DNA of 64,000 bases, from the NCBI GenBank assembly GCA_900074885.1, contig FJUW01000043.1:62001-126000 (forward strand), given 5' to 3'. Source of the DNA: Rhynchosporium graminicola (lineage: Eukaryota; Ascomycota; Leotiomycetes; Helotiales; Ploettnerulaceae). The notes below the pieces were generated by a model. That model ran no database searches. It was given only the letters and a program-made list of their open reading frames with translations, and was not told where the DNA came from. The translations under genes and the position numbers were made by a program. Below are positions 1-12,593 of the stretch, piece by piece (within the stretch, counting starts at the first letter, position 1; each line of letters opens with the position of its first letter).

Positions 1-442
1 TAAGTCCAGATAGAGTAAGTAATATAAGAGATTTAAGGACTATTATATAAGCTAACTGTTTTCGCGCGGAATCCGAGGAAGACTTATAAGTTCTCGTAAT
101 TCTTTTTTCTATCCTTATAGTAGATATAAGATCGAGACCGATTCGACTAAGTTCGTTAGGATACTATCCGAGAACGGGCGGAGTATAGTACTTATAGCTT
201 AGTTAATATAATTAGAGCCCGAGAGGGTATAAGCGATATAGTAAATAATAAGAGATATCTAACTCCGCTGGTTTTAGTATAGATCCCGATAGTATAATAA
301 TAGGATATTTAATATATATTTTTTCTCTTTTAATAGAAGGAGAGAGAAGGGACTTACCTTATTATATTTATTATTATTATATAAAAGAAGGAAGAGAAGT
401 CTGAAAAAGTAAAAGGTCTCTTCTTTTATAACGTCTTAGCTA

Positions 443-607
443 GATCGAGCGACAATAGGAGCAGAGCGCTAGCCTAATATAGCAGGATAATAAGAAAGGA
501 AGCGAATAATAATAAGAGGAGGTATAATAATAGCCGGATCGAGCGATAATAGGAGAGGCGCGCTAGCCTAATACAGCAGGATAATAATAAAGGAAGTAAA
601 CGATAAT
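443..607. repeat. Degenerate direct tandem repeat, period about 94 bp
   Basis: A roughly 70-base core starting GATCGAGCG at 443 recurs at 537 with C/T and A/G differences. Both copies share the string GCGCTAGCCTAATA followed by AGCAGGATAATAA. The differences are mostly transitions, consistent with RIP after duplication. Its role in the parent element is unknown. Confidence 0.65.
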
Positions 608-1881
608 AGTAGTACGCCTAACGCTTAGTAAGGGAACGCGGTCACTAACTATAGGAGAGTTCTGCGACTATTTATTATTAGTCTCCGCTAGAAAATAAGC
701 AAGAGGAGGGGAGTAATATAAGGGTTAAGCCCTTAGGTTATAGTACTAGTATTACTAGCACGACTTACTAACTAAGGCTCAGTTAAGCCTTAGTACTACG
801 TACCTTTTCTTACGGCTTCCGGTTAGATTCTTACTCTCTCCTTATCGAACTTATTGAATACTACTATAAACCCTCGTGTATATATTATTTACCCGTGACA
901 AAGCAGTTAGATTCACGACTTACTATTATTACGAGCACTAGGAGTAACTTAGGTATTTCTACGACTATAAGTGCGACCTGAGGAAGAGCTAGTAGTAGCG
1001 GGGGAGGGAACGATAAGAGTAGTAGGAGTAGTAGAGCTTATAGATCTATAAATATTAGTATAAGTTATAATTCGGTTCGGAATATAAGTTATAGAGCGAG
1101 CAATAGCCTCTTATATTACTATAGTAGTAGTTAGCGTAAGAGCTACCTAAAAAACTAGCGACCTGAACGCACTCTATCTAAGGGCTATAGCCTCCTTAGT
1201 AGTAGTTATAACCCGGAAGCTTAATATATCTAGCTATATCCGTTAGTATCTCTATATCCGAAATAGTCTATTATAGAGTATAATTAGTTAGGGAATAATA
1301 TAGAATAACTTACTAATCTAGACGTATCGAGCCTCTAGGTTAGAGGACTAAGTAGTACCGGAGAAGACTCGACCCGGACGCAAATTAGTAGCGCGGAGGG
1401 AGGGAAGGGCGAAAAGCCGTGTTATAGTAGTAGTAGTATAAGCGGGTAAAGGCAGCCTTACGAGTATTCGTTAGCTAAGTTATAGACTATTAGATAGCTA
1501 GGGCTGATTTATATAGTAAGGGTTAGTAGAGGAGCCGTAAGGCCGGCGGCGTAAGATTAGGCTACTAAGGCAGCGGTAGCAGAGGTAGTAGCGGTAGTAG
1601 TAGTAGTAGATATCCTACGGTCCGTTAGTAATTACTATAGGGCTGTAGATCGACAGAATCGATATAGTAGATACGTACTTAATAATTATAATATTACTAA
1701 AAAGAAAGTTTATAATTATTACTATAGGAGAGACGTACTTATAATACTATTACCTTTAGCCTATTTCAAATTCAATTACTATTATTATCTATTAGAATTT
1801 ATCTTTAATAGTAAGTCTTTATTTGCGCAGTTACTATTATCTACTATAAGCGATTATTACGGATTAACTATTACTCGTAAT

Positions 1882-1967
1882 AACTACGCGAAGCAAGGTC
1901 CCGTGACCCCGGAGCTTGCGAAGGGCCGGCACGGAGAAGATCTTGTAGAATACTAGCTAGTATTTCA
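1882..1967 (+). repeat. Dispersed 88-bp repeat, copy 1
   Basis: The segment beginning CGCGAAGCAAGGTCCC and continuing through GCTTGCGAAGGGCCG is repeated at 2563-2650 with scattered substitutions, both followed by a CTAGT-containing end. This copy lies exactly at the right border of the RIP-degraded block, so it may be an element end. Confidence 0.6.
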
Positions 1968-2485
1968 TGAAAGATTAACGAACACCAAGCAAGTTTATTT
2001 TTCTGTCTAGTGCCGCTTATGCCATGCTACTTCATATACAGATGCTTCGCTCCATGAAAAGCTCGCATGCTCATCTCTGCACCACTTGCATGAGAGAGCA
2101 AATGATGGAAGGTGTGACGGTGAGAACTTGCAACTGTCCACATGAGGACTTGTCAGGAACGAATTCATGGACATCGGATTGTGCCGCCGGCGACTAAAGG
2201 ATTCGGATGTCAACACGGCGGCTATGACGATTGATGAGCAAATCAGGTTCGTTTAACATCAATTTTACCGCCAAAGCGCTACCGCTATCCAGTTATGATG
2301 TGGTGATGGTAGTTTGGGTCGTGGTGGGTTGAGACACAGCGGCAATCTATATTATATTGAGCTATTTGTGGATCACTAGTTAAAAAAACTATCACGTGAA
2401 ATGCTGTGATTGGCTATAGTAAGGCCTTGGCAGGTGCACGGCCGAAAAGAAGGAACACGAAAATCTTACTCACGCCCGAATCAAA

Positions 2486-2516
2486 ACAGCCCCGAAGCTT
2501 GCGTAGGGCCGCTGTT
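2486..2516 (+). repeat. Partial third copy of the dispersed repeat
   Basis: Only the core (CCCCGAAGCTTGCGTAGGGCCG) is present, with one change from the copy at 2588. It lies about 100 bases upstream of the second full copy. Confidence 0.5.
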
Positions 2517-2562
2517 TGTGAGGACCCCTAACTACTTTCTTTATAGACGTACTTTCTTTATA

Positions 2563-2650
2563 GACTGCGCGAAGCAAGGTCCCTTGGCCCCGAAGCTTGC
2601 GAAGGGCCGCCGAGGAGTAGACCTTGTGTCGACTAGTTGGAAATTCTAGT
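2563..2650 (+). repeat. Dispersed 88-bp repeat, copy 2
   Basis: This matches 1882-1967 over about 88 bases, from GCGCGAAGCAAGGTCCC to the CTAGT end. Unlike copy 1 it sits in non-RIP sequence. A short doubled string (TTTATAGAC) precedes it. Confidence 0.6.
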
Positions 2651-4106
2651 TTGTGCATGGATAAGCAGCTTCTCTTGGATCAATAGCGACGTGCTCACGC
2701 GCGCAAACTGCCGTTATTTTGTACATGTGAAAAATAATACCAGATTGGCTTCTTTCCTGGTGGCACGAAAAACCTCAAGCTGATGTGCCATTTTATTTGG
2801 TCATTTTCGGCTAGAAACTATTGACATTTCGATCAACTTTATGGAGCCCAAGGCCCAAGGCCCATATGGAGTCGGAATTGATAAGAAGCACGTTCCAAAA
2901 CGAAAATTCTTGGTTTTCTCCTCCGAGAAATAAGGCTGACCACTCGCGAGTTGGAAGACCTGCCTATCTTGCGCAGGGAGGACAGCAATCCTCTTTTGAT
3001 AATCTGATCCATCATCTGAGGTGCCACGATTCGAAGACAGCAATCGAGATAAGCAATGCAATGATTTCTCGTCACACCAGTCCCAGATGCTGGTTGACTG
3101 CAGTTTCTGTCATAATTCCCAATCAGCGTTGAGGAGGGAACTCCGAGACGCTCGTCCGCCTATCAGAAATTAGCTCTCCCTGTGGCTTACCAGCCCTTCG
3201 GGAACTGTCCACCCTGTACCAACGTCGAGGAAGGTAAAGGAGGGGAACCCGCTAGTAGCTTGTAACAGCTTTTCCTGAAATCGTCAATCCATCCAGAATT
3301 GAGGAGACCCTGGATTAATTTCTTGTACCAATAGTGCAATCATGATAATGAGGGCGATGCTCGTCGAACAATCAGCGGCCGAGAAGAGGACTTGTGGTGT
3401 GCTCCCACTGTTCAAACCCAGCGCTAAAATTAACAGTTTTGAGGACCAGGGCACAGACTGGGCTGGCTCTATACCGACTGAACTTTTGTTGGTTTTCCTT
3501 TACCTCTCCATAGGTAGAAAGAAGCGTGAGGCCACACCGCTCCATTGCTCCATTGCTCCATTCATTTTTATTCCACCCGAGAATTTCCCTCCTGCAGCTC
3601 TGCATAGCCAGCTTCCATCCATGTGTCGAGCCTGCGAATCCCGAGTAGGATTGAGGCAGTAAGCGCTGAGGATCAAGATAGAGAATGCCTCTCAGACACC
3701 CTAGTGGCTGGCACGGTGCAGTTGTGAGCCTGGGAGCCTGTGCCGGGGTAAGATGCAGCTGATAAGCGCTGTCGTTGCACACAGCCAATCAGCCAGGTGT
3801 ATCATCCACAGTAAATATGCAGATGTCTTTGACACGATAGAGCAGCGATAATACAATCCCTTGTAGGTTAGCAGTGAAGGTATCCCCCATGATTCAAGCC
3901 ACGAACATGTTGGTCTCCCGCGGGACGGCACCTCCAGCCAGCGAAGCCGTCGAGAGAACGCTCTTTAATAAGACCCCACGAGGCCGCATGTAATCTCATC
4001 GTGTGCGTTTTCTATCTTGTTTCCAATTCCTTTCTTTCTAATATTTTCTGACCACGTCGCGCGTTTTGCTGAATTTCCATGCATTTGTTCGCAAGGCCTT
4101 GCAGAT
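2651..4106. other. Non-coding stretch upstream of the first amidase gene
   Basis: Short overlapping frames of up to 138 codons exist on both strands here. None has recognisable domains, codon structure or splice signals that extend it. It presumably holds the promoter and leader of the amidase gene starting at 4107. No clear TATA element was identified. Confidence 0.4.
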
Positions 4107-6422
4107 ATGAGGATTGCCTGCTTGCAGTTCGCCCCTCAAGTATGTCTTAGTCCCATCTTTCCAGACTCTTGAGACTCCTCTGCTGGATGGTCTTGGAGCC
4201 TGACTAACAGGGCGCAGGTCGGCGACGTTGACAATAACCTTAATCGTGCCGACGCAGTACTTAGTCGCGCGAATCCGCAAGATTTGAATCTGCTTGTCCT
4301 TCCAGAACTGGCTTTTACTGGTATGTTCTCTGTCGCAATCGTCCAAACCAGCCTCTGCGATTTCCCGATCGTGTTGCCAGAGAGTACAGGCTCGGTATCA
4401 GTAATACAAAGGACTGATCAATAATAGGGTACAACTTTCATTCCTTGGCCGACATTAGCCCTTTTCTCGAGCCAACTACCTCGGGCATCACATCCTTATG
4501 GGCCAGGACGACTGCGCTCAAATATAATTGTGTGGTCACAGCCGGCTATCCAGAAAAGGTCGACTTGAGCCCTAAATGGCCTGCATCACCAGAGTATTAT
4601 AACTCGGCTATCACAGTCAATGCGGATGGCGAAACAATTGCCAATTATCGTAAATCGTTTCTCTATTGTACCGATGAGACTTGGGCACTTGAAGGCCCTG
4701 ATGGCTTCTACGATGGCGAAATCGATGGACTCGGGACGGTAGCCATGGGCATCTGTGAGTACACATGCCTTGCGTTGAAATGTTATTCTAATCCATTTCT
4801 CGGTTAGGCATGGATCTCAAGTCAGTCCTGAATGAGCCACAATCCTGCTGTAGATACTAATATCCCACAGTCCTTACAAGTTCGAGGCACCTTGGAATAC
4901 TTGGGAGTTCGCAAATCATGTTCTGCTTCGCGAAGTCAATCTTGTTGTCCTATCCATGGCAGTATGATCCCTTGCTGTCTTTTGTCGATTTTCAATCCGA
5001 TCCTTAGTTTCTCTCTTGCATCAGGGAAGACTGACTCGAAGTAAATAGTGGATGACACGCGAAGAATCCAGGTCCTTCAGTCGAAGTCCAAAGGATCCCG
5101 ACATGGAAACACTGTCGTATTGGCTCGCACGACTCGAACCACTGATCAGGAATGAAGGGGAGGACGAAATAATTGCCGTCTTCGCAAATCGAACAGGTTA
5201 CGAAGAGAACGCAACATACGCTGGAACCAGTGCTGTTCTTGGAATACAGGGCGGTGAGGTCAAGGTATATGGTATACTTGGCAGGGGCGAGAAAGAGCTG
5301 CTCGTAGTGGACACCTCAGTAGGCCCAAAGATGCAGCTAGTATCAAATCCACCAAGAAGCAACACTCCTCCAGCCTTCACTATGGATGTGAGATCTCCGA
5401 CATCTTCCACCTCATCGACCAATGTCTCTGTCGGGAGCGGGCAAAGTAAATTGTCGATTACAACAGGCCAGACCTCAATGGACCCTGCAAAGCTGGACTC
5501 TTGCTCCTTCTCTCCCATTTCTCCAGCCGACAGTTCCTCTCCACGAACGTACTTTGGCAGAAGACCAATCCCGCTTGATCAACCAGCTCCTGAGCAGAAA
5601 CCAATCAAAGAAAGAAAGCCGACACCGATTCCAAAAGCGAGATCTGAATCGGCACCTCCCGCAGAAAGGCTTCCCACGCCGGTTCCAGTTTCTTCTGTCT
5701 ATACAAGACCAGCGTCGCCAAAATCGAGGAACTGTAGTCGAACAAGATCACGGGGTACTGATTCGCAACATTCTCCACCACCAGTTCTAAGTTCTATGTT
5801 AGGTAACATTCTCAGCGATGAGGATCGTATCCGTGAATCTCCGCTACTCGACAGTATGAGCATGATTGGGAAGGGAATCGACGAAGCTTTCATTGTTGAC
5901 GATCCCGATGAGATCATGTACATTGTAGACGAAGGCTCTCCCAGCTTTGGCAGCAACGTGATGTACCCTCTGCAGAATGCCGCGAAGCTCACACGGACGG
6001 ATTTTATTGCTCGGCATATCGAGAATCAGCCGGGGGAATCGAGTGATAAGTCTCTCCCGGTGACAATACAAGCTCGCTATGAGAAACTCCCGCCACCGCC
6101 GCCTGATCATCCTATTCCAATTAGGCCTGCCCTTCGTCCTCGGGTGGAAGAGGTTGTTGAGACTGAGACGCCGTCACTTTCTCCTGCGGCGACTTCCGTC
6201 GTCTCCAGCGAAGGTTCAGACCAGAACCACCTGACGGCGTTCCAAACCGCCCCAGTGGATGACCCGCCTCAAGAATCCTCTTCGGTTGCCACTTGCGAAA
6301 CCAAAAATTCGCTAGTTTTCGCATGCGCAATTGCTTCTCAATTTGAGTCCTCCTTCACGAGAAATCCGCTGGGTCCCCGGAGTCGGCATATTGCTCCTCG
6401 TCCATTAAGTACTGTTTGGTGA
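4107..6422 (+). CDS. Nta1-like protein N-terminal amidase, copy 1 (carbon-nitrogen hydrolase)
   Basis: The product is predicted to be a 646-residue carbon-nitrogen hydrolase of the Nta1 type. Nta1 enzymes deamidate N-terminal Asn and Gln, feeding the Arg/N-degron pathway. Inferred exons are 4107-4139, 4218-4320, 4428-4754, 4808-4820, 4871-4961 and 5049-6422, all with GT-AG introns and an unbroken frame. The start MRIACLQFAPQVGD is the canonical N-terminus of the fold. Catalytic residues are Glu41 (LPELAFTG), Lys121 (NYRKSFLY) and Cys155 (MGICMDLNPYKFEAPW). The catalytic domain spans about residues 1-280 and ends near GRGEKELLVVDT. The rest is a Ser/Pro-rich, probably disordered tail, longer than in yeast Nta1, ending STVW. 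It is the first of three tandem same-strand copies. The fold is certain; the Asn/Gln specificity is inferred from family similarity. Confidence 0.9.
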
Positions 6423-8083
6423 TTTGATGGCGAGGCTTGGAGTTTGGCGCGAGGGTAGTTTGTTTTGGTATGTAGCGCGGCAGGGCGTTTGGATTTTTCG
6501 TCGTTAGACGGATTTATGAGTTCAGAGAGACAGCGGTGCTTGTTTCTCTGATACGGGAATGGCATGGTGATCAGCGTCTCCAAAAATAAACGATGTGGAG
6601 AGAATATAAGTATTTGCACGATACCTGCAACCTTCTGAGTATGATTGCTGTCCGATATACAGAGTTTTCACCACAAGGCTAGACGCATGACCAAAAGAAT
6701 GCTCATTTAAGACATGGATAGGAGCACACGGCTACTTTTCCAGACAGCGCGTCCGAACTGAGTGCTTGACATCTATGTTGATTCGCTTAAATCAGGGAGA
6801 GGGAACTGAAGTTGACAGCTTCCCAATGGCAACACAGTGACGATGCGGCCTCGGATCAGCCTTCCTACAAATTCCAGTGGCAGTGAAAAAAGATCAGTGA
6901 TGGAAAATTAAGGCATATCGGTTGTTGAGACTGGCCAACCTAAGGCTAGGAACAGGCGCCATATGCGGTGGCACTGGTGTGTTCTGAGCCTGTAATTGTC
7001 TGCTGCTTCGGGTGGAAAGGCCTCTGTTGAAGAGAAATTCGCGCGGCTATCTTCCCATCTAAGCATTGCTAGCTATGGTGATGAGAGTGTGATATCGGAG
7101 AAGCCGGTCTCTCACGAGGACGAGGCTGAAAGATCCACTGACTGACGAATCCAGCGTCATGGTTGGGCTAATTAATTGATTGGTACGAAGTCCTGCTGCG
7201 ACACCCGAGGGCCAAAGCTCGAGGAAACTCGAACTCCCAGCCACGTAATTCTTGCCAGTGTACCAAGCTTTACCTAGCGTATGTCAGCCCTAACCTTAAA
7301 TTGTTTCCTGATCTGCACTATTTCATCGGTCATACTTAGGATGAACACCACAGCCTGTCACTACCTACCTAAGGTAGGTAAGGTACACACACACCTTGTT
7401 TGCCAACTCTCTTAGCGAGGGGTGTGCTCGCTTACTGGAGAATCGTCGTGGGGGGGCCGGTACGGCTGATACGTCCCTAAGGCCCGTCGGATCATTTCAT
7501 CATCACGATCCCTTCCCAACTGCCTTCTAACTCTGATACCAGATGAAGGGCGGCTGATCACCGCCGTGCTGTACTCCCGCTCCGTACCGATTTGGGAGAG
7601 AGAAACCTCGCGTAGGATGTGCGAAGCGAGCGAATCATCGCGTCTCCCTGATTTGTGTAAGCGCCGGCCAAGCATACTCCACTCCAATAAGACAGCTAGC
7701 TCTATGTCAGATCCCAACACGATATATGCATACAATACAGTACCACAGGCCAATCATGCCTGCTTCACCCACCAGCGTCTGCTCTCCTTTCCCCAGTTCC
7801 AAGCATCAAGCATCGTGCACTGTACAATCCTGTGCAGCTTTACTCTTGAAGGGAGGGGGGGATAAACCGCGCCCCAAGTGGGTCTTTGCGGTCATGCCTC
7901 GCTCGCCGCACCCAACGGTGCCACTCAAATTTCGTTCCACTTCCCCAGCCTGATGTCGACCTGACGATAACCGTTGGAAATTGTTCTCTCTGCCCCTCGA
8001 AGTTGTGCTATCTTAACTCTTCCGCAACGGTTTGCTCTGCTGCTAGAAATTCAGTAAATCTTGGTTAACCACTCGTTGTCACG
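6423..8083. other. Intergenic spacer between amidase copies 1 and 2
   Basis: No convincing gene is visible. Small frames at 7412-7865 have no recognisable domain. A 9-base perfect inverted repeat (TACCTACCT / AGGTAGGTA) lies at 7362-7380. The region should contain the terminator of copy 1 and the promoter of copy 2. Confidence 0.4.
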
Positions 8084-10165
8084 ATGAGGATAGGGTGTCT
8101 GCAGGTACCTCACACCCCTCCTTTTCCCCCTGCTTCACATTGCCTGTGCTAATGTCGTAAATAGTTCGCTCCGCAAGTTGGTGATATCGATAATAACCTC
8201 AACCGTGCAGATGCAGTCTTGAGCAAAGCGAACCCGCAAGACCTTGATCTGCTCGTGCTTCCCGAGTTAGCTTTCAGTGGTGAGTCTTGGGGAGGGATGG
8301 GCGATACACACCGTCGTATCCGCTGCATGGACTGCTGAACCCGCGGGTCATTTACATGGCTTGCAACCCTGTAAACCCATTGCTCGAGGAGATGGCGGTC
8401 AGAAGTCTTGACTTTTCCAGATTAGTACTTCTTTTAGTATGGATACTGACTGGGCGCAGGATATAATTTCAAGTCCCTCCAACACATCAGTCCCTACCTC
8501 GAACCTACTACTGCGGGCATAACTTCTCTATGGGCTCGAACTACGGCGTTGAAGTACGATTGTGTAGTGACTGCTGGATACCCCGAGAAAGTAGATACCA
8601 GTCCGAAGTGGCCCGCCTCCCCCGAGTACTACAATTCAGCCATAACGGTCAATTCTGATGGGGAGACAATCGCGAACTACAGAAAGTCCTTCCTTTATTA
8701 TGCGGATGAGACATGGGCATTAGAGGGACCGGACGGATTTTATGATGGGGAGATTGCCGGGTTGGGTAATGTCGCAATGGGGATTTGTAAGTGGCCTACC
8801 AAGTCGTTTGAGCGTGAGTATACAATGCTCAGTCCTTTGAATATCAGCTAACCAAATTTTGTTAGGCATGGACTTGAAGTATGCCTCCGTGTACGGTTCA
8901 AGCTAAAAGCAATCGAGAACTGACAATGTGTAGTCCCTATAAATTCGAAGCTCCGTGGAGCGCTTGGGAGTTTGCATATCATATTCTCCACAAACAGGCC
9001 AATCTGGTGATTATCTCTATGGCCTGGCTTACACGAGAAGATTCGAGGGCGTTCAGTCGTACGCCTAAGGAACCGGATATGGAGACTTTGTCTTATGTAT
9101 GTAAACTTTACGCCCTTCAAGTCTCCGTGATCTCGGATCGGGATCGATTCCTGTTCTTGATCCTGATCCTGAGACATTGTATGTTTGTCATACTAACTTG
9201 AAAAGTGGCTAGCAAGACTAGAACCTCTCATCAGAGCCGAGGGTGACGGTGAGATAATTGTTGTGCTTGCTAATAGATGTGGAACGGAAGACGACGCAGT
9301 TTATGCTGGGACAAGCGCAGTGCTAGGGATCCAAGGTGGTGAAGTGAAGGTCTACGGCATCCTAGGGCGCGGGGAGCGTGAATTATTGGTTGTTGACACC
9401 ACACGGCCTCCTCAGGCCAAATTGATATCGGAACCAACTTCGTCCAAATCGTCCAAATCGTCCAAATCGAACGACAAAAAAGCATCTACCATTCCCGAAA
9501 CCAAGGCACGCTCAGCAGTCTCCGCCAAAGCTGAGAAATCTGGCCAGTCTACTGCCGCCGGCTTGAGTGTGAATACCAATGCGACTGCTGTAGCCCTTCC
9601 TTCTGCACCAAGCCCACCGCCGCCCGATGCTATGGATATCATAACAGGGGAAGCGCCTGCAGCACCTCTTTCACCCGTGGATGCAAGAAGCCCTAGCTCA
9701 TTCTTCGCAAAGTCTAGCCATCATAATGGTGTCCAGCGCCAAAAAAGCTTGAAGTCGAGTGTGTGTGAGCCTGCACATCCACAGTCCAACCAATCGCAAC
9801 CGATCCGGAATGGAGGGATTGTTGCGTCCAGCGTGGACAAATTTAAACGTATCGATCCTCCTGGTATGGACTCTCCCACTTTCTACCGCCCACCAGTGCC
9901 CAAATCGATATTTGACAGCCGAAATTGCCAACCACATATTGTGGCACCTTCAAGTACATCTCTGAATCTCGTCAAAAAAGAGCCGGCCAAGGAGAAACTC
10001 ACAGCTTCTAGAACGTTTGGGGTAGGCGTCCCTCTGCAAATAACAGAATCACCTCCTTATTCGGCATCGATCATACCAGATCATGACGAAGCCGGCTTGC
10101 CGCAGAAAGATCCTGGATTAGCTAGCCCTCAGCATTCGCCTCGGCCGAGGAGTGTGAACTGGTGA
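8084..10165 (+). CDS. Nta1-like protein N-terminal amidase, copy 2 (carbon-nitrogen hydrolase)
   Basis: Predicted 532-residue paralogue of the gene at 4107. Inferred exons are 8084-8104, 8165-8279, 8460-8786, 8866-8878, 8934-9096 and 9206-10165; the last intron has a TACTAAC branch point at 9191. The catalytic residues are at the same positions as in copy 1: Glu41 (LPELAFSG), Lys121 (NYRKSFLY) and Cys155 (MGICMDL). The catalytic domain ends near residue 275 (GRGERELLVVDT). The tail is shorter and different, with an SSKSSKSSK run, and ends RPRSVNW. Intron positions differ from copies 1 and 3: intron 1 is four codons earlier, the intron before the MAW/TLAW tryptophan is missing, and a new one splits SY|WLARLEP. 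It should be active. Whether its substrate differs from that of copy 1 cannot be told. Confidence 0.88.
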
Positions 10166-12593
10166 AAGAATGAAGGAGTAGATTTGGTGTAAGGCGGCGT
10201 ATGATGTCAGTTTGATTGACCGGAGTAAACACGTTTTCTTTCGATTTTAGCGACAAATTCGTGCAGCATGGAGTCTGGTATCGGACAGGCGGTGACATGG
10301 TGTTCATATGTCAAGATTTCATGGATGATAGGCTGGAGGGGCGAATTGGCCGAGAGGACACCGGAGCTCAGGCACAAGGGTGTGCTATAGGCATATATTT
10401 GATGCCATGTTAAATGAGGGTTCCTTAGCGGGAACCGAGGCGATAGTCTTTGGAGGCATGTGTTCAAGTAAAGTTAAAGAAGAAATGGGTGGGAACTGCC
10501 AAGATAATTTAGCAAGCGGATAAACAATTCAAAAGATTCCAAAACCGTTCACTCTGCATCTTTCACACTTCGCAATTGCCTCCGTGATTGCGATCAATGT
10601 TTTCAACTTTTGTTATGTCTCTGAGGCTCTGAACACTGGTAGTGAACACGGAATCAATGTTTGGCGAAATTTGTTGAATGGCCTACACCAGTCTCCGAAA
10701 TTAAGCGAGACGCTTCTAGCCTTTGTTGACTTCCTCGATGCTGCACATCGGACGTATACAGTGCCTGGAAAGTATCAAACTTGTGTCTCTACACGTATTT
10801 AAAATATTCTGGAGTGTGATGCTATACGCACTGCGATTCGATTCAATTGTTTCTCGGCCACTTCAAGTAAATTCGCAGTCATGTCATGGTGACTTGTGGT
10901 GTTGATGAATTGGCGAGGAAGAGATGCATGGTGCGCGGGCAACCATAGGGTAAGGGCGATGGAAGAAGGAGGCCAATGGTCATTTGTTGTGGGTTGGTAT
11001 GTTGAGATGCGGCTGATGGTCTAGGAGGAACGTGTAATCGCGATCGACTAGAGAGAGGAACGTTGCTATAACGTCTTGCGGAGGGAATGGTGTGGTAGAC
11101 TTGTTCATAGTGAATGATGAGGGTGGAAGTGAAGATTAGTGTGCGTAGGAAGGGCGAGATACCCGCTGTCTGAGGGTGGTGAAGAGGTCGGAAGATCGAG
11201 AGACTCTAGATTTGAGATTAGTATAAGAAGGACTGTGGTTCTGGAAGATCGTGGGGGACTCGCCTTGCTGAAGCACGTCTTCAGTCCTCGACCATGGATC
11301 TGAAATAGAGTAGCTTGAGGTATGAAAAAAGATAGAATATTGCCATGTGTACCAGAATTGCGATTGGTATCCTAGGGTATCGTAGAGGACATTGTCAGAG
11401 GCTCTGTGAATGACTTTGACCTGTACTCGAGGCCTATTCCTTTTTCAGTTAGTCGCAGCAGGTATGGATGAAGAAGCACGTAAGATACCTGTAATTAGCC
11501 ATCTGCTGTCTTCCGTCTCAGGACTTCTGAAAACCAAACATCTCTGAATTGTCTTGATGGAACAACGCGCTTCTGAGGCCGCTTCGTTTGTATGGGTCAG
11601 AAATACATGTATGCGAGAATAGACAGCATGGGAAGGTGGAGTTCTGTAGCGTGAAATAGCTGTAGGCAGATATCTTCCACATCAAAGTTTGTTTTTAGTA
11701 TATGGCGGTTTTATTGACGAGGAAGAAGTGCTTACACTGAACTTGAATCTAAATAAGGAAGATTTGAGAGTGTAGTGAAGTATGCCGATATGTGTCAGTT
11801 AATGTGGTTATGTGTTTCCGGGGCTGTGACAGGTATATCACTAGCTTGCTGGCCACATCCTTGTGTAGCATGAGTATCAAATTTTTTCAGTGATTATGCT
11901 TCTACACACTTGTAGGGAGCTAGAGTGACATGACAAGAATAACTCGAGATATTTTCGGGATATTCGAAGAGATGTGGAAGAAGTTTCAATTATTTGGGGG
12001 GGGGGGCATGTGCCAATATCACATTGATAGTGTTACCAGCTCGAACCAACAAGAGATAGCGAGCCACATGAGACAAGTTTTGATCACCAATCGCACGACG
12101 GCTCCATTTTCGGAAGGCCTCCTAGATGGCAATAAAGGCCTATGTCAATACGACGATTCGTTCAAACCACAATCTGACGGGCTCCAACCCTGGATTGATC
12201 CTGCGACTGAACTGCTGGCACTGAACACCAACACATCTATTTACACATGACCTGGTTGAACTACCTACCTATTTTGGTAGAGTGTGGTGACAGATACAAG
12301 CGCCATTCAAAAAGTTCTTCGTATTACCATCTATTCAACCTCGGTGTTCACAGCCAGAATATTAGGATCTAAGGTCATTGGCGATCATCTCGTGGAACCT
12401 GTCTAAACTTGGAGAAATGGTTGTACCATAATCTCTCCTGTTCATGACGATATATTTTCTCGCTTCCGCGCTTGATCGCAACGTTTGAATTGCCGCTAGA
12501 CCTTTTCCCCCTGACAACCTGGCTCCTTTCCATCACACCGGGAAAGTGAAACTCTGTGGACCGAAACTCATCAATCGACAAGTAGCCGCAAGT
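10166..12593. other. Intergenic spacer between amidase copies 2 and 3
   Basis: About 2.4 kb with no supportable gene. A 106-codon frame at 11930-12250 contains a G homopolymer and no known domain. I saw no further amidase fragment on either strand, and no transposon signature. Confidence 0.4.

Larger units (their letters stand above)
1..1967. mobile_element. RIP-degraded transposable-element remnant, cut by left window edge
   Basis: This stretch has no open frame of 60 codons on either strand. It is dominated by TA dinucleotides, TAG/TAA triplets and short (TAG)n runs, the usual result of C-to-T mutation in CpA contexts on both strands by repeat-induced point mutation. The composition changes sharply near 1970 to ordinary mixed sequence. 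No protein domain is readable, so the element class is unknown. It contains a degenerate tandem repeat (443-607), and an 88-base unit at its right edge recurs at 2563. Confidence 0.6.

Noticed and set aside
2007..3931. Several overlapping frames of 60-138 codons on both strands
   Set aside because: No domain, no consistent frame and no splice extension; typical chance frames in mixed-composition DNA.
11930..12250. 106-codon plus frame
   Set aside because: Contains a G homopolymer coding a Gly run, no homology recognised, and no promoter or splice context.
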